Source: Paracoccaceae bacterium
GTDB taxonomy: Bacteria; Pseudomonadota; Alphaproteobacteria; Rhodobacterales; Rhodobacteraceae
Direction of reading: 5' to 3'
Assembly (NCBI GenBank): GCA_020832725.1
Contig: JAFIEC010000151.1
Span: 1 to 14,089 of the forward strand
DNA: 14,089 bases
The notes beneath the pieces are model-generated. The model was not told the origin of the DNA and searched no databases. It worked only from the letters and a program-made list of their open reading frames with translations. Every line of letters starts with the position of its first letter. Position 1 is the first letter of the stretch. Made by a program: the position numbers and the translations under genes. Positions 6,746 to 13,194 of the stretch are shown here, in pieces.

Positions 6746-6765
6746 TTATCGGAAATCGTGATAGC
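6746..6765. promoter_or_regulatory. Candidate LysR-type operator in the divergent promoter region
   Basis: TATC-N9-GATA (6747-6763) is a perfect 4-base dyad containing ATC-N9-GAT, the core seen in several LysR operators such as nod boxes, and it fits T-N11-A. It begins 12 bases upstream of the LysR start codon and ends 68 bases upstream of the molybdo-subunit start. That is the usual place for an autoregulatory and divergent LysR site. It shares 14 of 20 bases with the segment at 2160-2179. Confidence 0.55.
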
Positions 6766-6822
6766 AGCTGGCTTACAGGCGATTTGCAATAATATCAGCC
6801 CCTCGCCAGAGTGCCAGCGGCG

Positions 6823-6829
6823 AAGGAGG
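6823..6829 (+). promoter_or_regulatory. Strong ribosome binding site for a GTG start
   Basis: AAGGAGG lies 4 bases before the GTG at 6834 and fixes the start of the molybdopterin-binding subunit. Confidence 0.75.
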
Positions 6830-6833
6830 CGGC

Positions 6834-8963
6834 GTGACTCAGGACACCGGAAACCCCATCGGGCAGGCGCTGCCCCGGCGTGAGGACATGCGTGTTCTGC
6901 GTGGTCAGGGCCGCTATGTCGCCGATATCGCCCTGCCCGGCGCCCTGCATCTGGCCTTCCTGCGCAGCCCCGTGGCGCGCGGCCGGATCGTTGCACTCGA
7001 CACCGCCGATGCCGCCGCGATGCCGGGTGTGCGGGCGGTCTTCACCGGGGCCGATGTCGGGGGGCTGCCGGCCCTTGCGGTGAACCCGGTCCTGGACCCG
7101 CAGCACATCCCCGGCTGGCCGGTGCTGGCCTGCGAGGCGGTCGGCGCGCTGGGCCAGCCCGTAGCCGCAGTGGTGGCCGAGACGGTTGCTCAGGCGCTTG
7201 ATGCGGTCGAGGCGATCGTGCTGGATATCGACGAGGCGGGGGCGGGCGGCGCCGACACCCCTCTGGCGGCTCTGGGCGTATGGCGCGAGGGCGATGCCGC
7301 CGCCCGTCTGGACGAGGCCGCCCATGTGGTGGAGGCGCGCATCCGTCACCCCCGTCTTGCCCCCTCTCCGATGGAGACGCGCGGAATTGCCGTGCTTCCT
7401 GATGGCGCGGGCGGTGCGCATGTCTGGCTGTCCTCCCAAACCCCGCATCGTGCGCGGACGGAACTTGCCCGCATCCTCGGCCTGCCAGCAGAGTCCTTGC
7501 GTGTGACCGCCCCCGACGTCGGCGGGGCCTTCGGGATGAAGGCCTCGCTTTACCCCGAAGACGTGCTGGCGGTTCTGGCCGCCCTGCGCCTCGACCGCCC
7601 CCTGCGCTGGATCGCCAGCCGCAGCGAGGATTTCCTGTCGGCTACCCATGGCCGCGGGGCAGAGAGCGTCGGTCGGCTGGCCGTGGACACCACGGGCCGC
7701 ATGACGGCCATCACGGCGCGTCTGTCGATGCCGCTGGGGCATTGGCTGTCCAATTCGTCGCTGGTCCCGGCATGGAATGCGGGGCGCATGCTGACGGGCT
7801 GCTATGGCATCGGCGCGGTGGATATCGAAAGTGCGGCGCTTCTGTCAGCCACGGCACCGGTAGGCATCTATCGCGGTGCCGGCCGGCCCGAGGCGATCGT
7901 CCTGCTCGAAAGCCTCGTGGACAGGGCCGCGCGCGCCTGCGGGCACGACCCGCTGGAGTTCCGCATCGCCAATGCCCTGCCGCCCGAGGCGCTGCCCCAT
8001 GTCACCCCCACAGGCACGCGCCTTGACAGCGGCGATTATGCCGCCGCCCTGCGCCAGCTGCGCGTGGCAGCGGAATACGACGCGGCGCGCGCAGCGCAGG
8101 CCCGCGCACGCGCGACCGGGGCGCTGCACGGGATCGGCATCGCCGCCTATGTGGAGCCCTGCGGCACCGGCTGGGAAAGCGCGCGGGTCACGCTGCATGC
8201 CGACGGCACGGCGACCGTGGCCACGGGTGGCAGCACCCAGGGCCAGGGCCGCGAGACAGCCCTGTCACAGATCGCCGCCGGAACATTGGGAATCGCCCCG
8301 GAGGCGGTGACCGTGCTGCATGGCGACACGGCCCATTGCCCCGAGGGGATCGGGGCCCTTGCCAGCCGATCCACCCCCATCGGCGGAAGCGCCGTACTGC
8401 GCGCCTGCGAGGCGGTGCTGGCCCGGCGTGCCCGCGGCGAGACGGGCGAGATCGCCGAGGAAATCGTCTACACCGCCCCCGCCGAGGCTTGGGGCTCGGG
8501 TGCCGCGCTGGCCGAGATGACAATCGACCCGGAAACCGGCACGCCAAGCCTGCTGCGGATCGTGATGGTCGATGACGCCGGCCGCCTGATCAACCCCGCG
8601 CTGGTTGCAGGCCAGATCCTCGGTGGCATTGCCCAGGGCTTGGGCGAGGCGCTCATGGAGCGGATCGTCCACGACGAGGACGGCCAGTTGCTCACAGGCA
8701 CGCTGATGGACTACGCATTGCCGCGCGCCTCGGACATGCCGCCCGTTTCCCTGCACAAGTGCGAAAGCGCGACCGACGCCAACGCGCTCGGGGCCAAGGG
8801 TGTGGGCGAGGCGGGCACTATCGCCGCACCGGCCGCGATCCTGAATGCCGCGCTCGACGCATTGGCGCCGCTGGGGGTGACCGATCTGGCGCTGCCGCTG
8901 ACATCCGAAACCCTGTGGCGCGCGATCCGCAGCGCCCCCCGAACCGGAAAGGTCCACCGATGA
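6834..8963 (+). CDS. Xanthine dehydrogenase/CoxL-family molybdopterin-binding subunit (orphan, short)
   Basis: The catalytic large subunit of a molybdenum hydroxylase: in this family a Mo-pterin cofactor hydroxylates an aromatic N-heterocycle or an aldehyde with water-derived oxygen. Visible features are the a/b hammerhead (RREDMRVLRGQGRYVADIALPG, in pattern, 15-36), GGAFGMK (230-236), the Mo-site loop YRGAGRPEA (346-354), GGSTQGQGRE (465-474), SRSTPIGGSA (511-520) and the catalytic GVGEAGTI with Glu659. YRGAGR rather than YRCSFR argues against true CO dehydrogenase. At 709 residues it is shorter than the usual 750-800: only about 40 residues separate GGSA from the ALAEMTIDPETG strand, where relatives usually have 90-100. 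No 2Fe-2S or FAD subunit gene lies in the window. It starts at a GTG, and its stop overlaps the next start by 4 bases. The substrate is unknown. Confidence 0.88.
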   Translation: MTQDTGNPIGQALPRREDMRVLRGQGRYVADIALPGALHLAFLRSPVARGRIVALDTADAAAMPGVRAVFTGADVGGLPALAVNPVLDPQHIPGWPVLACEAVGALGQPVAAVVAETVAQALDAVEAIVLDIDEAGAGGADTPLAALGVWREGDAAARLDEAAHVVEARIRHPRLAPSPMETRGIAVLPDGAGGAHVWLSSQTPHRARTELARILGLPAESLRVTAPDVGGAFGMKASLYPEDVLAVLAALRLDRPLRWIASRSEDFLSATHGRGAESVGRLAVDTTGRMTAITARLSMPLGHWLSNSSLVPAWNAGRMLTGCYGIGAVDIESAALLSATAPVGIYRGAGRPEAIVLLESLVDRAARACGHDPLEFRIANALPPEALPHVTPTGTRLDSGDYAAALRQLRVAAEYDAARAAQARARATGALHGIGIAAYVEPCGTGWESARVTLHADGTATVATGGSTQGQGRETALSQIAAGTLGIAPEAVTVLHGDTAHCPEGIGALASRSTPIGGSAVLRACEAVLARRARGETGEIAEEIVYTAPAEAWGSGAALAEMTIDPETGTPSLLRIVMVDDAGRLINPALVAGQILGGIAQGLGEALMERIVHDEDGQLLTGTLMDYALPRASDMPPVSLHKCESATDANALGAKGVGEAGTIAAPAAILNAALDALAPLGVTDLALPLTSETLWRAIRSAPRTGKVHR

Positions 8964-9916
8964 ACTACTCCCGCCTCGACGCAAAGGACGACGCCCGCCA
9001 GCATCTGCGCGGCATCTGGGCCGCCGCCCTCAACCCGTTCCGCGCGGATTTCTCGCTCGACGAGGAGGGGCTGCGCGCCAACATCCGCCACTGGACGCAA
9101 GAGCTTGGCATCGCGGGGCTGTTCATCGCGGGCAAGCAGGGGGAGTTCTTCTCCATGAGCCTGGAGGAGCGCAAGCGCACCTTCGAGATCGCCGTCGAGG
9201 AATGCGCGGGCCGGGCGGGTACGATCATGTCCTGCTCCGACCAGAATTTCGACGTGGTGGTGGAGCTGGCCCGCCACGCCGAGGCGATCGGTGCCGACTA
9301 TATCGTGGTGCATGCGCCCATCCTGCATTTCGTCACCGATCAGGACGACACGGTCTACAATTACTACAAGTCCCTGTCCGAGCAGGTGAACATCGGCATC
9401 GCCATGTGGAGCCATCCCGATTCGGGCTATCTGATGTCCCCCGAGTTGTGCGCCCGGGTGGCGGAGCTTCCCAATATCGTGGCCATCAAGTATTCGGTCC
9501 CGCGCGAGATGTATGTGCGCCTGAGCAGGCTTGCAGGCGACCGGCTGATCGTCTCGACCGCCTCCGAGGAGGAATGGCTCGACAACATCCTGGAACTGGG
9601 GTGGAAGCTCTATCTGTGCTCCTCGCCGCCCTATCTGATCCAGACAGCGGCGGACCAGCGCATGAACGAATACACCCGACTGGCGTTCGAGGGACGCGCA
9701 GAAGAGGCACGCCGCGTGCGCGACAGCCTGGAGCCGGTGCGCAAGGCCTTGCGCGGCACCCGCCCGGGGGGCAAGCCACAGGCGCATCAGAAATACTGGC
9801 AGGAGCTTCTGGGCCAGGTGGGCGGCCCGGTGCGCCCGCCCCTTCTGCAGCTGACCGAGCACGAGCGCGCCGCCACCCGCGCGGCCTTCGAGGGCTGCGG
9901 GCTGCGCCTGCGCTGA
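8960..9916 (+). CDS. DapA/N-acetylneuraminate lyase superfamily protein with an altered active site
   Basis: A 318-residue TIM-barrel protein of the Schiff-base-forming DapA superfamily. It keeps the barrel pattern (GIWAAALNPFRADFSLDEEGL; EEWLDNILELG; C-terminal VRPPLLQLTEHE) and the Schiff-base Lys177 in NIVAIKYS. By hand comparison with Escherichia coli DapA the other key residues differ: GTTGE is GKQGE (58-62, Thr44 and Thr45 become Lys59 and Gln60), PYY is PIL (120-122, Tyr107 becomes Leu122), and YNVPSRTG is WSHPDSG (150-156, Tyr133 becomes Trp150 and Arg138 is lost in a loop one residue shorter). It is therefore not a lysine-biosynthesis DapA. A pyruvate-dependent lyase or hydratase-aldolase acting on a ring-cleavage product is a reasonable but unproven guess. 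The ATG overlaps the preceding stop (ATGA), with GAAAGG upstream. Confidence 0.85.
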   Translation: MNYSRLDAKDDARQHLRGIWAAALNPFRADFSLDEEGLRANIRHWTQELGIAGLFIAGKQGEFFSMSLEERKRTFEIAVEECAGRAGTIMSCSDQNFDVVVELARHAEAIGADYIVVHAPILHFVTDQDDTVYNYYKSLSEQVNIGIAMWSHPDSGYLMSPELCARVAELPNIVAIKYSVPREMYVRLSRLAGDRLIVSTASEEEWLDNILELGWKLYLCSSPPYLIQTAADQRMNEYTRLAFEGRAEEARRVRDSLEPVRKALRGTRPGGKPQAHQKYWQELLGQVGGPVRPPLLQLTEHERAATRAAFEGCGLRLR

Positions 9917-9988
9917 ATTCGCGACATTGCGCAGCAAGAAACCGACACAATCCCTGTGCTAGCCTCGCCCCGCAACAGGAGGGGCCAG

Positions 9989-11740
9989 ATGAGCAGTCAG
10001 GACGGACACGGCACTTCACCCGACAAGGCGGTGTCGCAGGCATCCCATGCCGCGCTGGACCGCATGGCGCGGGCCGGCTTGGCAAGCGCGACTCTGGGCC
10101 TTGCGCCCAGCGCCATGCTCACCGCCTGGACGGATTGGGCGGCCAACCTGGCAACCGCGCCCGGAAAGCAGGCGGCCCTTGCCGCAAAGGCGTGGATGTC
10201 GGCCTCGGTGCTGGCGAATCACGCCGCCTCTCTGGCCCTGCCGGTCCCGCGCCCCGATCCCTTTGCCCTGGCACGTCCGGGCGACCGGCGCTTTGCCGCC
10301 GAGCAGTGGCAGGACACGCCCTTCAACCTGATGGCCCAGGCGTTTCTTGCGACCGAAGCCTGGTGGGAAGAGGCCGCCACCGGCGTGCGCGGTCTGGACC
10401 GGCGCCACGAGGCGGCGATGGCCTTTGCCTTCCGGCAGGTGCTCGATGCCTTTGCACCGGCGAACTTTGCCGCGACCAACCCCGAGGTGCTGTCCCGGAT
10501 CGCCCGGACGGGCGGCCGCAGCCTTGTGGACGGAATGGCCAATCTCGTCCGCGACATCTCGGGAGACCCGACCGGGGATGTCCCCGTCGTCGGGCATGAT
10601 CTGGCGGTGACGCCGGGCAAGGTGGTGGCCCGCACGCATCTGGCCGAGCTGATCCAATATGCCCCCGCCACTGGCACCGTGCATCCCGAACCGGTGCTGA
10701 TCGTTCCGGCCTGGATCATGAAATACTACGTGCTCGATCTCGCACCCCGGAATTCCCTGATCCGATGGCTGGTGGATCAGGGTTTTACCGTATTCTGCCT
10801 GTCATGGCGCAATCCGGACGCCGAGGACGCGCATCTGGACCTGCAGGATTACCTCGAGCAGGGCCCCCGCGCGGCGATTGCCGCGATCGCGCAGATCACC
10901 GGGGCCTCGCGCATCCATGCGGCGGGCTATTGCCTCGGCGGCACGCTTATGGCCATGGCCGCAGCGGCGATGGCGCGCGACGGCGATGCGCGCCTCGCCT
11001 CGCTGACACTCCTGGCCGCGCAGACCGATTTCACCGAACCCGGAGAACTGGCGCTGTTTCTGGGCGAGGCGCAGGTGGCGCTGCTGGAGGACCTGATGTC
11101 GCGCCGCGGCTATCTGGAAAGCGACCGCATGGCCGGGGCCTTCACGCTGTTGCGCTCCAATGACCTGATCTGGTCGCGCCTCGTGCGCGAGTACATGCTG
11201 GGGGAACGCAGCCACGGCAGCGACCTGATGGCCTGGAATGCCGACACGACCCGGATGCCCGCGCGGATGCATGCCCAGTATCTGCGCGAGATCTACCTCG
11301 AGAATGCGCTGGCGCGGGGGCGCTTCCGGGTCGATGGCCGCCCCGTGGCCTTGCGCGACATCACCGCCCCGATCTTCGCGCTCGGCACCGAGACCGACCA
11401 TGTCGCCCCTTGGAAATCAGTGTTCAAGGCGGGGCTGCTGACCGAGGCCGAGGCGACATTCTGCCTGACATCTGGCGGGCACAATGCCGGGATCGTCTCC
11501 GAACCCGGCCATCCGCGCCGCCACTACCGGCTGGCACCGCTCGCACCCGACGACGCGGGCCGCGACCCGGAGGCATGGGTCGCCGGCGTGGCCCCAGCCG
11601 AGGGCTCGTGGTGGCCCGCGTGGGGTGCGTGGCTTGCGGCGCGCTCGGGTCCGCAGGGGCCGGTTCCGCCCATGGGCAAGGCCGGGGCCGGGTTTGCCGC
11701 ACTTGACGACGCACCGGGCACCTATGTTTTCCAGCGCTGA
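9989..11740 (+). CDS. phaC: Class I-type poly(3-hydroxyalkanoate) synthase (PhaC family)
   Basis: A PHA synthase of 583 residues, close to the usual class I length, that polymerises (R)-3-hydroxyacyl-CoA on the granule surface. An N-terminal PhaC domain (DTPFNLMAQAFLATEAWW at 109-126, NFAATNPEVL at 159-168, LAVTPGKVVART at 205-216) precedes an alpha/beta-hydrolase core. The nucleophile is Cys315 in GYCLGG (the lipase-box variant); the partners are Asp470 in TETDHVAPW and His498 in GGHNAGIV. The C-terminal GSWWPAWGAWLAARSG is typical of class I enzymes. AGGAGG 6 bases ahead supports the ATG at 9989 over an in-frame ATG at 9956. It heads a set with MaoC-PTA and acetate kinase rather than phaA/phaB, so it may be an accessory synthase tied to acyl-phosphate metabolism. 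It is separated from the DapA-like gene by 72 bases. Confidence 0.92.
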   Translation: MSSQDGHGTSPDKAVSQASHAALDRMARAGLASATLGLAPSAMLTAWTDWAANLATAPGKQAALAAKAWMSASVLANHAASLALPVPRPDPFALARPGDRRFAAEQWQDTPFNLMAQAFLATEAWWEEAATGVRGLDRRHEAAMAFAFRQVLDAFAPANFAATNPEVLSRIARTGGRSLVDGMANLVRDISGDPTGDVPVVGHDLAVTPGKVVARTHLAELIQYAPATGTVHPEPVLIVPAWIMKYYVLDLAPRNSLIRWLVDQGFTVFCLSWRNPDAEDAHLDLQDYLEQGPRAAIAAIAQITGASRIHAAGYCLGGTLMAMAAAAMARDGDARLASLTLLAAQTDFTEPGELALFLGEAQVALLEDLMSRRGYLESDRMAGAFTLLRSNDLIWSRLVREYMLGERSHGSDLMAWNADTTRMPARMHAQYLREIYLENALARGRFRVDGRPVALRDITAPIFALGTETDHVAPWKSVFKAGLLTEAEATFCLTSGGHNAGIVSEPGHPRRHYRLAPLAPDDAGRDPEAWVAGVAPAEGSWWPAWGAWLAARSGPQGPVPPMGKAGAGFAALDDAPGTYVFQR

Positions 11741-11788
11741 GCGCACCTTGCGATCGTGCGCAGGCCCCGGCACCATGGGGCACCCCAT
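11741..11788 (+). repeat. Two tandem inverted repeats between phaC and the MaoC-PTA gene
   Basis: GCGCAC (11741-11746) and GTGCGC (11756-11761) form a 6-bp stem with a 9-base loop immediately after the phaC stop. ATGGG (11775-11779) and CCCAT (11784-11788) form a second, 5-bp stem with a 4-base loop. With a one-base bulge the second stem could extend to pair CC with the GG that opens the ribosome binding site GGAGAG at 11790. No T-run follows. A role in message processing or in modulating translation of the next gene is inference. Confidence 0.5.
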
Positions 11789-11799
11789 TGGAGAGAGAC

Positions 11800-13194
11800 A
11801 TGGATTATATCGAAAACCGCACATTGGAGGAGTTGGCCCCCGGTGACAGCGCCGAGATGGAGCGTGCCCTGACTGCGGCGGACATCGAGTTGTTCGCGGT
11901 CATGTCGGGCGACGTGAACCCCGCGCATCTGGACACCGAATACGCCGAGTCGGGCCGATTTCATCGGGTCATCGCCCACGGCATGTGGGGGGGCGCGCTG
12001 ATCTCGGCGGTTCTGGGCACAAGGCTGCCGGGGCCGGGCACGGTCTATCTTGGCCAGTCGCTCGCCTTGCATGCGCCGGTCGGGGTGGGCGATGTGCTGC
12101 GGGTGCGCGTCGAGGTGCTGGACAAGGACATGGACACCGGCCAGGTGCGCCTGTCATGCACCTGCACCAACCAGCGCGGCGAAGAGGTGATCACCGGCGA
12201 AGCCCGGGTGCAGGCCCCCCGCGACAAGGTCCGCCGCCCGCGCGCGGTGCTTCCCGAGGTCACGATGCACCGGCCCGGGGCGCGGTTTCGCGCGCTGGTG
12301 GCCGCCACGGCCGATTGCGAACCCATCGCCACGGCAGTCGTGCATCCCTGCGATGCCCTGTCGTTGTCGGGGGCCTTGTCGGCGGCGGAGGCGGGCATCA
12401 TGCGCCCCATCCTCGTCGGCCCGCGGGCCAGGATCGCAGAAGCGGCAGAGGCCGGGGGCCTTGACCTGACAGGTATCGAGCAGGTGGACACGCCCCATTC
12501 CCATGCCTCGGCGGAGGCCTCGGTCGCGCTGGTGCAGGAGGGGCAGGCAGAGGCGCTGATGAAGGGCAAGCTGCATACGGACGAATTGTTGTCGGCCGTA
12601 CTCCGGCGCGAGGGGGGGCTGCGCACCGAGCGCCGTCTGAGCCATGTCTTCGCCCTCGATGTGCCCAGCCATCCGCGCACCCTGTTCGTCACCGATGCCG
12701 CGATCAACATCTCGCCCGACCTCGCTTGCCTGCGCGACATCGTCCAGAACGCGATCGACCTTGTGCGCGCGCTGGGCACCGAGTGCCCCCGGGTGGCGAT
12801 CCTGTCGGCTGTGGAGACGGTCACGGGCAAGCTGCCCTCCACCCTGCATGCCGCAGCCCTGTGCAAGATGCACGAGCGTGGCCAGATCGAGGGCGGGCTG
12901 ATCGACGGGCCGCTTGCCTTCGACACCGACATCTCGGCGGCGGCGGCACGGGCCAAGGGGATCGTGTCGCAGGTGGCGGGCCAGCCCGATATCCTCGTGG
13001 CGCCCAATCTCGAAAGCGGCAACATGATCGCCAAGCAGCTGATCTATCTGGCGGGGGCGGAATCGGCAGGCATCGCGCTGGGGGCGCGGGTTCCGATCAT
13101 GCTGACCAGCCGCGCCGATTCCGCAGACGCCCGCCTTGCCTCGGCCGCTCTGGCGCAGCTCTTCATCCGCAACCGGCGCGGTGGCCCGGCATGA
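11800..13194 (+). CDS. Fused MaoC-like enoyl-CoA hydratase / phosphate acetyl(butyryl)transferase
   Basis: A 464-residue two-domain enzyme. Residues about 5-140 are a MaoC/hot-dog (R)-specific enoyl-CoA hydratase domain with the hydratase-2 motif FAVMSGDVNPAHLD, where Asp38 and His43 are the expected catalytic pair. Residues about 160-464 are a PTA/PTB domain exchanging phosphate for CoA on an acyl group (ALMKGKLHTDELL at 252-264, RLSHVFALDVPS, SAVETVTGKLPST at 336-348, IDGPLAFDTDIS at 368-379). It would link (R)-3-hydroxyacyl-CoA or acetyl/butyryl-CoA to acyl phosphate. GGAGAG 5 bases before the ATG at 11800 makes it a better start than the in-frame TTG at 11788. The stop overlaps the acetate kinase start by 4 bases, matching consecutive use of the acyl phosphate. 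The fusion is a recognised alphaproteobacterial arrangement; acyl-chain preference cannot be read. Confidence 0.92.
   Translation: MDYIENRTLEELAPGDSAEMERALTAADIELFAVMSGDVNPAHLDTEYAESGRFHRVIAHGMWGGALISAVLGTRLPGPGTVYLGQSLALHAPVGVGDVLRVRVEVLDKDMDTGQVRLSCTCTNQRGEEVITGEARVQAPRDKVRRPRAVLPEVTMHRPGARFRALVAATADCEPIATAVVHPCDALSLSGALSAAEAGIMRPILVGPRARIAEAAEAGGLDLTGIEQVDTPHSHASAEASVALVQEGQAEALMKGKLHTDELLSAVLRREGGLRTERRLSHVFALDVPSHPRTLFVTDAAINISPDLACLRDIVQNAIDLVRALGTECPRVAILSAVETVTGKLPSTLHAAALCKMHERGQIEGGLIDGPLAFDTDISAAAARAKGIVSQVAGQPDILVAPNLESGNMIAKQLIYLAGAESAGIALGARVPIMLTSRADSADARLASAALAQLFIRNRRGGPA

Noticed and set aside
6769..6788. TGGC followed by TTGCA, looking like a sigma-54 promoter upstream of the molybdo-subunit.
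   Set aside because: The spacing between the two elements is 15 bases start to start instead of the required 11.
6834..8963. The molybdo-subunit as form I carbon monoxide dehydrogenase CoxL.
   Set aside because: The Mo-site loop is YRGAGR, not the YRCSFR loop of true CO dehydrogenase, and coxS/coxM are absent.
8265..9937. Two overlapping minus-strand open frames (239 and 408 residues) opposite the molybdo-subunit and DapA-like genes.
   Set aside because: Both are antisense to clear protein families with good ribosome binding sites, and neither shows domains or a supported start.
9921..9947. Three GCGACA/GCAGCA/CCGACA repeats at 10-11 base spacing before phaC, read as a possible PhoB box on the minus strand (TGTCGG-like).
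   Set aside because: The middle repeat is poor, the AT-rich spacers of a Pho box are missing, and the orientation is opposite to the operon. Too weak to call without genome-wide comparison.
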